In this document: in pieces, positions 21,284 through 32,106 of the stretch | Position numbering within the stretch: position 1 is the first letter of the stretch | Layout of the letters: each line of letters begins with the position of its first letter | DNA from: Mallotus nudiflorus | Taxonomy: Eukaryota > Streptophyta > Magnoliopsida > Malpighiales > Euphorbiaceae | Assembly (NCBI GenBank): GCA_947683625.1 | Contig: CANTUR010000145.1 | Coordinates: forward strand, 389,501 to 453,500 | DNA length: 64,000 nt | Direction of reading: 5' to 3' | The notes under the pieces: model-generated | The model's input: the letters and a program-made list of their open reading frames with translations, nothing else | What the model was told of the DNA's origin: nothing | Database searches by the model: none | Made by a program: the position numbers and the translations under genes

Positions 21284-24149
21284 TCATTTCTTAGGCGTCA
21301 AGACGTACATTTTACAAGCATGGGATTCCAAATCGGCAGAAATATGGCCTTTAACTGAAGACTGAGTTGAGTGCTGCATATGCATTGCATTCACAGCTGT
21401 TAATTTTATAACAATAACAAACTATTATGTATGTCTCTCCACACATGAATTAGCTGAAGTTGAGTGACTCACCGCCCATAAATCTCGAACATCCGCCGTG
21501 GTCGCATTGAGAGCTATGTCAGACCAGTATGCAGTGACCGTTGCTTTCGAAGAGCTTCTGTTCCATAGCACCAGTGCTACCCTGCTGTCGCTCATAGGAC
21601 CAGCCCAAACCTATATAATTTTGATTTTTCCAGACATTTCTTTCTTTTTTTAAAAAAAAGAAAAAATTAAGGAGAAAGAAAGAAAATATGATACATAAAT
21701 GGAATTAATAACCTCCAAGTCGCCGTCGGTTTTGATCTTTTTCCCTTGAACTCCAAGTTTATCTGTCCAGAAAACATTAGAACGTCTGCTATATATAATT
21801 ATACCCTATGCAGCTTCTTTGTTGTCTCAGACTGTACCTTGATTAACTGCAATCACTTCTTTGTTGCTTAAGATTTCGAATGTTTCATAGCTCAATGATC
21901 GAATATCACAGCCAATTAGAAGGGGAGCCTATATCCATATATTCAGTTCAAAGATAAAACATTAATAATTCTGTAAAATAAATAAATGCGAAAGAATTCA
22001 ACTTCTTCTTCAAGTATTACTTTGGCTAATGCCCATATGCTGAAATGGGAACGATACTCCTCTGTTGTCATTCCGCCATTTCCGACTTCAAGCATATCCG
22101 GATCTGCTCCCAGTTAATTAATTTATAATCTCATTTAAGTCCGATTAACTTTCTAGTTCTACATTACAAAAATAATAATATCTTTGTAAACTAAAGTATT
22201 TGATTTAGCAGTTCATTAAATTAAATAACGATGCACGATCCTATAGAATTTAATAGTGATGGATTGGATACTTGTGGTCCATTTGTTCACAAGTACCATG
22301 CAATTGCATATTTTGAACAATACCACCAACATTTCGATGTATAAACAGGAACAGGAGGAGCAAACTCTATTCTATTACCACATACCATTCCAACCTCCAG
22401 GTCCGGCATAGGATGCCCATTTATCATTTTCATCCGCACGAGATGTCATGCTGCTCGAAATTAATTATATATAAAATCAAATCATGATTTATGGAACATA
22501 TATTCATTAAAGGAACTTGCAGTTGCAGTGGGTACGGTTTTTAGGTTGGTGGCATAAATTAATTAAGCTCATCACCTACCTCTCCCATTTATCTGAGATA
22601 TCCCCCGTTGTTCTCCAACTATTTCCAACTCCTGAAGCCCAAGTTGCAGGATCTTCTTGTCCCCTGAAGCAAGCAATTGCAACCGCAAATTGTGCTTAAT
22701 TAGTCCCATGCGTTGATGCTCCATCTATTTTCCTTAAATGGAAACGTGGTTTAATTAATTTGTTCCTCACCATTCACACAGAGAAAAGAAGATGGGACGT
22801 CCGGAGTTTAATAATGCCTTGCTCATAACGGGATACCTGTTAATTAATTTTGGAAATATAGTATCGCATCGAGAAATATATACATACATGTTTCATAAAT
22901 TAGAAAATTATTACATATATACCTCTCTCTTGGACTAATACCATTATTGTTACAATTATCATACTTCAAATAATCAATCCCCTGCACCATATGCATCATG
23001 CATGTCGAATTAGAGATTCATAAAAGCATGCATGCACTTAGCAAGAAAACATGTATTTGAAACAACACTGTAATTATCCGAATGAGTTACAAACTATATC
23101 CATATATACTTACCCAAGAAGCGAAGGTTTTTGCATCTTGTTCCTCGTACCCCAGTGATCCGGGCATTGTTTTACTGCATGTCTGAGTCCTTGGCACGCA
23201 TTAATTAAGATCAAATGACGATAATTAATAATTAATAATTAAGGAGATTAGCATTAATTTTTAATAGAATTGATCATATACCCAGCATCCGAGTAAATTC
23301 CTAGCTTTAAGCCTTTGTCATGAACGTAATCCGCCAAGGCCGTCATTCCAGATGGAAATGTTGAAACTTTAGGAACCAAATTTCCCTGTCACAATCACGA
23401 GACATTATTATTACAAAAATGATCATTAATTTCATGATTCAGATCAGTGTATATATATATATATATAATGGATGTATATGCTCAATTACAATCAGCGTAA
23501 GCACAATTAATTAGTACCTGAGAGTCTCTGTTGAGTTCAGCCCAGCAATCGTCTGTACATGTACATATATAAATTAGATAGAGGCTGTGAATATGTATCT
23601 AAGTCAGTAGCTATAAATTAACATAACCCTTCAACTAGTTTAGAACTTCACTCACCTAAGTTTATGTACTGATATCCTAGCGCAGCAAGTCCTGACGACG
23701 CCATCGCATCAGCTGCCATCAAAAATTTTACAAAAAATCAATCCATTTAATTAATTTATAGCTGCTCTAATGACAACTAATTAAGCGAGAAGTAATGCAT
23801 CGATTACCTGTTTCCTTAATCAATGTCTCTTTAATATCACAGTGGAAGTGGTTCCAACTATTCCATCTGACATATCATACAAGAACACATCCAATTCAAC
23901 GTCACAAAAGAGTGGTGTGTGTGTGAGTGTATATATATAGATGTAACGTATGTACCCCATGGGTGGCGTAAGACCAAGTCCATTTGCCAACAGGCTCCTC
24001 TTATTCATTATAATCTGCTGGTGTGAGTTTGATTCCACAATTGAGCGAGCAGCAGTAACACTACTGTGGGCATCTAATAGTAAGACGACGGTGAAAACGC
24101 ACGCCGAAAGACAACAAGTTTGCTTCCATTTCATAGATGAAGAAGCCAT
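21284..24149 (-). CDS. GH27 alpha-galactosidase (melibiase), 15 exons
   Basis: Minus-strand exons in order: 24149-23956, 23866-23808, 23712-23656, 23552-23518, 23385-23282, 23189-23114, 22981-22923, 22836-22771, 22663-22580, 22450-22386, 22103-22021, 21928-21838, 21762-21713, 21610-21473, 21373-21284. All junctions are GT-AG and in frame; about 416 residues, normal for plant members. A signal peptide is obvious (TCCLSACVFTVVLLLDAHSS), so the product enters the secretory route to wall or vacuole. The mature part opens NGLGLTPPMGWNSWNHF. The catalytic nucleophile is Asp183 in LKYDNC and the acid/base Asp238 in SWRTTGDI. AGPGGWNDPDML is also family-typical. It releases terminal alpha-galactose from raffinose sugars, galactomannans or galactolipids; which one is not shown. 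The start context (CC ATG GC) is good. A homologue was probably named AGAL in Arabidopsis, but I do not assign a number. Confidence 0.95.
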
Positions 24150-24193
24150 GGATCGATGTCAGCTGATCTCAAGCTACCTCTTAATTAATCATA

Positions 24194-24202
24194 TTATATA
24201 TA
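24194..24202 (-). promoter_or_regulatory. Possible TATA box of the alpha-galactosidase gene
   Basis: TATATATAA on the minus strand lies 45 bases upstream of the start codon. The spacing would give a very short 5' UTR, so this is tentative in AT-rich DNA. Confidence 0.3.
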
Positions 24203-24206
24203 TTTG

Positions 24207-24700
24207 AAATTAAACTGATCTAAAACATATATATTAGGTGGAGTTGACCCTGAGGTGCTAGCTAATGATTATGGACATGGAATTAAAGCATTTCTAGTTG
24301 AGCAGATGACGAAATTTTCAACATCCATCATCACAGCTAACCTACAGCTATACAAACCCAACTTTTTTATTTTATTTGTTTCTCACATGATTGTCCCATT
24401 CCTAGCCTTCCATATGTATATAATTCCATTGATGACTGCTCTTCTGTGTTTTTTTTCTTATTTTATTAATTTAAATTCTTAACCTCATCTCTCTCTCTCC
24501 CCCACATGCAAAGCAAAACAAGAAGAAAAGAAACACCTATATATGATCAACTACTTACGTGTGTGTGCGTGTTGTGTTCTGTATTTGGCCTGACAGGATT
24601 GGATTGGAATCTGTATCAAAGTGATTTTGTTGTCACGTATCTTAGACACCATGTTGTGCCTGTTAATTTGCCCATGCGTTTGAACATGAATATATCTTAT
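24207..24700. other. Alpha-galactosidase upstream region
   Basis: No coding sequence is seen. It has a CT repeat (about 24487-24499) and a short GTGTGTGTGCGTGTTGTG tract (24560). Promoter elements of the minus-strand gene may lie here. Confidence 0.45.
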
Positions 24701-24709
24701 CTTAAATTA

Positions 24710-25798
24710 GGCAAAATCCATCCAAATATCTCCAAATTTATAAGGCTTTTTAGTTTTAAATTTATGAAGTTTCATTATTTACACTTTCGAATTTCACAGG
24801 TTTAAAATCTCAAAATTTTTTGTTAATTTTTTAATAAAAATTATTTTTATTTGATTCCTAAAATTTTATATTTATAACATTGATATAATTTTTTAACTTT
24901 TAACATTTATTTTATTTTTAAATTTTTTTACTAATAATAATAAATTTACTTATTTTACTTTTTAATATTTTAAACTAAAAACATAAATTTATATACATTT
25001 TTAAATAATTAAAAATAAATAAACAAGTTAATGTTAAAATAAAAAATTATAATAAAACTATTGTTTTTCAAAATAAAATATTATATTTTCAAAATAAAAT
25101 ATTATGATAAAAAAAACACCGTAATTAAAAGTGATAATGATAAAAAAAATTATAATTATTCAAAATTTAAATTTTATATTTTTAATATATTTTTTAGTTT
25201 TTTATACAAAATTTTCATTAAAATTATTATAAATATTTTTTTATAATATATCTTTTATAAATAGTGGATACTAATGTATGCTTGTATATTACCAAAAAAC
25301 GATCATAGATTTTCCGGCCAACTCAAATTTTTTATAACCATTATCTTAACCTTCATTTTTTATTATGTTTTTTTGGGTATATGAAAAAAATTTATATTAT
25401 AAAAATTTATTCACAATGATTTAAAATATTGTGAAAAATAGTAGTATTATTATAATTTTTTTTATCTTAGCATTAATTTGTTTGTTTATTTTTAAAATTC
25501 AAAATTCTTTAAATATGTATATAATAATTTAAAATATTACAAATTAAAATAAGTAAATTTATTTTTTACCAGTGAAATAATTTTAAAAGTGATATAAGTG
25601 TTAAAAAGTAAAAAATGGTATGAATGTTAGAAATATAAAACTTCAAGAATCAAAAACAAATAATTTATGTTAAAAAAATTATGGAAGGGTTTAAACTTCA
25701 AATTTATGAAGTTTAAGGGCCTAAATATATAAAATGAAACTTTAGGGGTCTAAAGCTAAAAAGTATATAAGTTTAGGAGTTTCGGGATGGGTTTTGCC
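24710..25798. mobile_element. 1.1-kb Mutator-like foldback element with exact 9-bp TSD
   Basis: The ends are GGCAAAATCCATCC (24710) and GGATGGGTTTTGCC (25798). The two arms, each more than 400 bases, are imperfect inverted repeats: the left TTTATGAAGTTTCATTATTT pairs with the right AAAATGAAACTTTAGGGG region, and the left AAATTTACTTATTTTA pairs with TAAAATAAGTAAATTT on the right. The flanks CTTAAATTA at 24701-24709 and 25799-25807 are identical. A 9-bp duplication and long terminal repeats point to a MULE-type non-autonomous element. It has no transposase. Confidence 0.9.
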
Positions 25799-25810
25799 CT
25801 TAAATTATTA

Positions 25811-28223
25811 TGTAATGAAATTATTTAAAATTAATTCGAGATATGCAGTGTTCATAAAATTCAAAAGTTATATTTTTGTTAAAAATATTGGTTAATTATA
25901 TGTTTTTAGTAATGTTAGAATATTATATGCTGATAAATAATTTTAATGATTTTATATAATTTTTTAGGAAATTATTTGTATGATGTGATTTTTGATTATA
26001 TATGTTAGTTATGAGTTTTTTGTTGAAATTGTGGTTAAATTATATGTTTTAAATGATTTTGAACTAATAATTGGTATTAAAATAATGTTTTTTACAAATT
26101 ATTTACTATTTTTAACTAATTAATACTAATTTTTTAAAATTATTTTCAAAGAATATATTGTTTACTATTTTGGTGATAAAATGGATTTTAAACTAGTTTT
26201 ATTATATAATTAAACTATTTACATAGTTAATTGTGAATTTAACCATTTTAGGTTAATTATTTGAAAAATTGATTTTTTATTAATATTGTATAATATTTGA
26301 GATTTTATTAGTTAATTTGTGATAATTTTGGAATATTATGTAAATAATAAATTTATTTATTATTTTGAGTTTAAATGGGTATTTTATTATTTTTATGATG
26401 TTAAATTGTATTTTAATAATTATTTGCAATTTATGTTAATTTAATTGTAAAATTGGAATTTTATTCCATTTATGAATTTTATTATCAAATATTATTTAAA
26501 AACTAGAATTTTATATTTTAGTTGGAAAATAAAGGTTTATAATATTTTTATGGATTTTTTTATGATTTTTATGATTTTATTATTTAATATTGTAGGTTTG
26601 TGATTTGTGAACCTCAGTTGGGTAATTTGTGGAGTTTAAGGTCCCAACCCGAGGTGGTGAGCTTTGTGGTTTTAAAAGTGCATTTTTCTGTGCAGGATTA
26701 ACCCTAATTTTCTAGGAAGACGTCCATTTTACAAAAGAGATTTTGCTAAATTTTTTATAGATTTTTCGTAAAACGTGACAATCGGTCCTAGTTTAATTTT
26801 TGAAATTGTGATTGAGTCTTTCTATAGTAATCCTAGAAGCGTAAAGTTAAAAATTTATTTTGATTTATTTATTTATTTTCTAGCTACACCGAGATTAAGG
26901 TCTATTGGACCAGTCCCGCCGAGTCTATCTCGTGGAGCGTAAATTTGTGAGTTGTTGTTTTATGTATACATTGCATTTAAGATGCATGTTTTAGAATATA
27001 CATGTTTTGATTTGTATTTATTCATAAATTGTTTCATTAAAATGTTTAGTATATGTTAGGTATATTATTAGTATATTTTTTATATATTTCAAAATAAATG
27101 CATGTTTTATTTTTTTTTATATATACTTAGAATGTTTTTAGTATATTATTGGTTTTTATTTGGCAGATTTTATGATTGATTTTGAATTTATTTAACATAT
27201 ATATACTTGAAATATACTTAGTTTATTTTAGGTATATTTCTGGTATATATATGGTTTATTTTATTGTTATGAATGTTATTGTACATTATTTATTTTCACG
27301 TATGAATGTTTTATTTAAAATGAAGGATATCGATAGAACGTGCTACCTAGTGGGCAGCACTAGGACCGTGTACGTACCAGTGCGATAGATTTAGGGTTGA
27401 GTGAGAATCACTTGTAGTGAAATATGATTTGATTAATTGATTGATTTAAGATTTGATGTGATTGAATAATGTGGTTGTTGGAGCTTGGTTGACCTAGTGT
27501 CTCGAGGCCAATCACACTAACAGTGAGACTGCTGGAGCTTTATTGACTTAATATTTTGGGGACAGTCTACTGTCAATAATGGAATAAGTGAATTGATTTG
27601 AAATTAAGTGAACATGTATGGCTAGAGAGTTATTATTGATTGAGATTGCGATTAAATAAAGTTCTATTTGATCCTTCATGTATTTTAAATTTTCTGTATT
27701 AATTATATATATAAAAGCAGAGTTTGACATTTGTGTGAAATGCGTGTATATGTATATATATAAGAATGTCTGACTGTTTATGGTTTAAATTGCATGTATA
27801 TATATTATAATAATTCACTCAGTGAGGTTTGACCCCGTTAATTTTTTTTTTTCAAGAGATCTTATATTATCATACCTTAGTAGTAGAGCTCTTCGCCAGT
27901 GTTCTTCTACCCCGGCTAGATTATGTAAAATTTATATGTAAACTCTGATTTGTATTCTAGAAACTACAATGGAAATGTTATTATATCATAAGAGTATTAT
28001 TTTATTCTTGATACTTTGTATCTAGTATATAGTATGAAATCTTTTATTTATAAAGGATATTGAGTATTTATATTTATATACATAATTTGTAAATTTTAAT
28101 TCAATCGTACTTTTTATTTATTTACTGCACGTGCTTTTATTTTTAGGGCTTGCTACGGGTTCCAAATTCAAAAGGATTCTTGTTCCCTAGCACCAGTCAT
28201 GACTCCCGGTTTGGGTCGTGACA
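25811..28223 (+). mobile_element. 5' LTR of gypsy element 1
   Basis: It begins TGTAATGA and ends GGGTCGTGACA. Compared with the 3' LTR it lacks about 16 bases near its start (CCCTTATTTTTTAAAA). The body is AT-rich, with a GC-richer block at 26600-26950 and a hairpin block at 27347. Confidence 0.95.
27347..27363 (+). repeat. Conserved LTR hairpin CTAGTG-GGCAG-CACTAG
   Basis: Perfect 6-bp arms around GGCAG, embedded in CGTGCTACCTAGTGGGCAGC. Related versions occur in the 3' LTR (about 33608-33632) and inverted in the other gypsy element (about 39795-39820, and a changed copy near 47990-48015). Confidence 0.7.
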
Positions 28224-28227
28224 AAGT

Positions 28228-28240
28228 TGGTATTAAAGCC
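28228..28240 (+). other. Primer binding site, gypsy element 1
   Basis: TGGTATTAAAGCC begins 4 bases after the LTR end. It is a mutated form of TGGTATCAGAGCC, complementary to the initiator Met tRNA 3' end. Confidence 0.85.
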
Positions 28241-28419
28241 TAGGTTTAGTATTGTGATTTAGGTTATCGAGTTGTGTTTTCTTTGGAACTACTACAGTTA
28301 AATTAGGTTCGATCATGTCTTTGAAAATTCTTCCTTGCATTAGGAATTTCGCGTAATTGTTATGTTGTCTGGTTGTCTGTGATTGTTTGAATTACTTATT
28401 TTATTTTTGTTCTTTTCTG

Positions 28420-29640
28420 AATGTCGCAAGCGTGAGTCGCTCCATCAGTCGATGAGATCAATAACAGAAAGTCTTTTAAGGATAAGGTTCTACCCCCTGT
28501 GCAACCTGTTAGGCGTAGGGGTAGAGATGGATTTAGAAGGCCAGATGATTGTCGTAGACAGCGGGGACAATAAAATGAGGAGCCTGTGGCTTAGCATTGC
28601 AATGATGTTGTTCATTAATAGGAGTTTCATGGGGTGCAATGTTGGTACCTTTGGTCATACAATAGATGCAATTTCTATTTCAGCAGAGAACTCGAGATAT
28701 GTCAATTTTGCATATGTTTTATGTTCTAAATCTTATTGATTCCTATGTTTTTTCAGCGAGGTGAATGCGAACTGCTTCTTCTATAGAGACAATATTGATA
28801 AACAGTCTTTTTAAGTTGAAGTTGTAGTTATAGTTTCAGCCTTACTACACCTATCTTATATAGGGGTAGGTCAGAGGTAACTATAACTCAAAGGCTAAAG
28901 TAGTCATTGTAAGAGGTACAAGCAGCCCTTTAAACTCAAACTTGCAGCATTTGTGGCTGGGATAGTCAAGGTTAATGGGAGCTTGATAAAATTTAACCAA
29001 GCCTGACAATTTTTTGAGTATGCTTGATGAAGGAATTGGAAGATGTCTAATAAAGACGAATCACCTTTAATACTCTTTGATGGCGAAGTTGTCAGCTTCG
29101 AATACAACACATGGTTAGAGTCTAAAGAGTAATTTTTAAGATACTTCCATCCACCTTCACAAAGGAATAATTACCTGTGGTTGTTATTGCACAGAGTAAA
29201 AAGAGAGCAGTCAGTTGAGAAGAATACTTGTAAACTCTTCAATCTGTCATATCATGTTATAAACATGATACAGTATAAGAGGAGACTGGCATAACTATAT
29301 GTTGTAGGATTAAGTTTGATATATTTTTGGTGTCTAAACTTAGGATTGAAATTTAGAGAGTTATTCATGAATTCAGTCTTTTGGGTGTAATTGATTTTAA
29401 TGTGATATGGAGAATGGATTGGTTGTTTCAGCACTATACAGTAGTGGATTATCGAAGTAAAAAGGTAATTTTTAGAATTTCTGATGAAGAAGAATTTAGA
29501 TTTGTGGGTGACATAAGTTCTACACCTCAAAACCTTAGCTCCGTTATCACTGCTAGGAAGATACTGAGGAAAATTTGTAAGGGAAACTTGGCTCTAGTTA
29601 AGGATACTTCAGTGGAGAAGTTGTCTCTCACAGATGTACT
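28420..29640 (+). pseudogene. Gypsy element 1 gag and protease remnants
   Basis: A short Arg-rich gag start is recognisable at about 28490-28575 (QPVRRRGRDG in one frame) by likeness to the other element's RRRARV/PPVRRRGHGRGR region. The capsid and zinc knuckle are absent. From about 29370 the protease C-terminal part appears (VIWRMDWLFQHYTVVDYRSK, compare ILGMDWLSQHY in the other copy). The protease active site is not found. Confidence 0.6.
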
Positions 29641-30560
29641 TATTGCCTGTGAGTTTCTTTATGTTGTTCTTGAGGAGTTGCCAATTTTACCACCTCACAG
29701 AGATTAAATTCTATATCAATGCGATTCCTGATATAGCTCCTATTTTGACACAGCCCTACAGAATGGCTCCTACAGAGTTAAAAGAGTTGAAAGAGCAGTT
29801 GCGGGAATTGCTGGATAAGGGTTTTATCAGACCCAGTGTTTCCCCTTGGGGTGCACCAGTCCTATCTGTGAAGAAGAAGGATGGTACACTTAGATTGTGC
29901 ATTGATCACAGAGAACTGAATAAGATAACAATAAAGAATAAGTATCCTCTTCCGAGGATAGGTGATTTGTTTAATCAACTTTAAGGTGCACATTTCTTTT
30001 TCAAGATTGACTTAAGGTCGAGCTACCATCAGTTACAAATCAGTAAAGTCGATGTTCATAAAATGGCATTCCGCACTCGATATGGCCACTATGAGTTTTT
30101 AGTGATGTCATTGGGTTAACTAATACACCAGTTGCTTCATGGATCTGATGAATAGGATATTTAGACCATATGTAGATTAGTTTATAGTAGTCTTTATTAA
30201 TAATATACTAGTATATTCAAAGGGTATAGAAGAGTACATATATCATTTGAGGACAGTGCTATAGACATTGAGGGAATGTTAACTTTATGCTAAATTCTTA
30301 AATTGTGGATTCTGGTTGTGAATTGTTGCTTTCCTAGGACACGTGGTGTCTAAAGATGATATTCAGGTTAATCCATAGAAGATTGAGGCAATGTTTGAGT
30401 AGCCTAGATCGACTACAGTCACAGAGATTCATAATTTTCTAGGTTTGGTTGGGTATTATAGGAGATTTATATAGAATTCTCTAGAATTATAGCTCCCATG
30501 ACCTGTCTAACTCAGAAGAATATAAAGTTTATGTGGTCAGATGTTTGTTAGAACATTTTT
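29641..30560 (+). pseudogene. Gypsy element 1 reverse transcriptase, broken; RNase H deleted
   Basis: RT motifs are clear at 29740-29984: YRMAPTELKELKEQLRELLD, GFIRPSVSPWGAPVLSVKKK, LRLCIDHRELNK, KYPLPRIGDLFNQL. The next block (FFKIDLRSSYHQL, MAFRTRYGHYEFLVMS) follows after a stop. The catalytic FIDD region (about 30185-30215) is mutated with stops. At about 30545 sequence jumps to the end of the RNase H linker (QELHELEDQS), so RNase H is deleted. Confidence 0.88.
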
Positions 30561-30779
30561 CAATTACTGAAGGAGATCGTTGATCCAAGAGTTGCATGAG
30601 TTAGAGGATCAAAGTCTAATGATGAAGATGAGTAGATCAGGTGGACTGTTAGCTCAGTTCAAGGTTCAATCTGTTTTGAGAGATAGGATTAAGGCAGCTT
30701 AGGGCTAAGATCCTATTCTAAAAAAGCTTGCAGAGAATGTTCGAGCAGGGAAGTTCACTGATTTCACACTTAATGATGA

Positions 30780-32060
30780 AAGTGTTTTATGCATCAGTGG
30801 TAGATTGTGTGCTCCTGATGTGGATAAACTGAGAGAAGAGATCCTTGATCAAGCACATTTTACAGCATACAACATGCATCCAGGTGTCACAAAGATGTAC
30901 CATAATATCAAAGACTTGTATTGGTGGGATAGACTGAAGAAGGATGTAACTGATTTTATTGCTAAGAGTTTGACGTGTCAGCAGATGAAAGTTGAACATC
31001 AGAAGCCTTCTAGGAAGCTTCAGCCACTTCCTATTCTTGAGTGGAAGTGGAAAAGGATTGCTATGGATTTTGTGATTGGTTTACCTCGTTCTAAGGATGA
31101 ATACGATTCCATCTAGGTAATTATGGACAGGTTGACCAAGTTTATTCATTTCTTGCCTGTGAAAGCCACTTATTCTATAGCTAAGTTGGCAAAGCTGCAT
31201 GTGAAGCATATTTTGTGCTTATATGGAGTACTTGTGTCCATTGTATCTTGTAGAGGTTTAGTGTTTCCTCTCAATTTTGATAGAAGTTGCAAGAAGCAAT
31301 GGGCACAAGGCTAAATTTCAATATTATTTTTCATCCTCAGACAGATGGTCAGTCTAAGAGGACGATCCAGACACTTGAAGATATATTAAGGATGTGTATT
31401 TTGGATCTGGGAGGTAGCTAGGAAAATCATTTGCCGCTTGTAGAATTTATTTATAATAACAGCTACCATAGCAGTATTGGGATGGCACCATATGAGGCTT
31501 TATATGGAAGGAAGTGTAGTTCCCCTCTGAGTTGGGATGAGATTGGAGAGAGAGTGTTGATTGGACATGATATGGTTCAAGATGCTGCTGAGGAAGTTAC
31601 TATGATTAAAAGGAGACTAGAGATCGCAGTTAGCAGACATAAGAGCTATGCGGATCCGAAGTGTAAGAATGTGAAGTTTCAGATTGAAGATTGTATTTTT
31701 GAAGGTGTTTCCAAAGAAGGGTGTGATGAAATTTGGTATGGTTGTATATCGGTTGGCTTTGCCTTCGAATTTGTCTCAAATGCATCCAGTGTTCCATATC
31801 TTAATGCTAAAAAAGTGTATTTTGGACCCTTCGCATATGTTGCAGCCTAATAATATGGAGGTTAATGAGGACCTGACATACAAAGAGGAAGACACCAGTC
31901 ACAATAGTTGATCATCAAGTTCGACAGTTGCATTTAAAGTAGATTTTGATGGTCAAGGTATTGTGGTGAAGCAACAACGTGGAGGAGCATACTTAGGAGA
32001 CTGAAGCTGAGATTCGAGTCGCTTATTTGTATCTCTTTCCTCATTGACTTTTATTCTATT
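30780..32060 (+). pseudogene. Gypsy element 1 integrase and chromodomain tail, broken
   Basis: 30805-31116 holds the zinc finger: HFTAYNMHPGVTKMYHNIKD, then LTCQQMKVEH. The core follows (IAMDFVIGLPRSKDEYDSI; then a stop). SIVSDRGS of the other copy reads SIVSCRGL here, so the second catalytic Asp is gone. YNNSYHSSIGMAPYEALYGR and KCSSPLSWDEIGER are intact. The GPF/IN-C region is frameshifted at about 31690-31850. Chromodomain remains end with a NNVEEHT..ETEAEIR block near 31975-32020. Chromodomains steer integration to marked chromatin. Confidence 0.85.
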
Positions 32061-32093
32061 TTCTTTTCTTTGAATTTGAGGACGAATTCCTAT

Positions 32094-32106
32094 AAAGAGG
32101 GGAGAT
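32094..32106 (+). other. Polypurine tract, gypsy element 1
   Basis: AAAGAGGGGAGAT directly precedes the 3' LTR and would prime plus-strand synthesis. Confidence 0.85.

Noticed and set aside
25061..25246. 61-residue Ile/Lys-rich open frame
   Set aside because: It is AT-rich sequence inside the foldback element.
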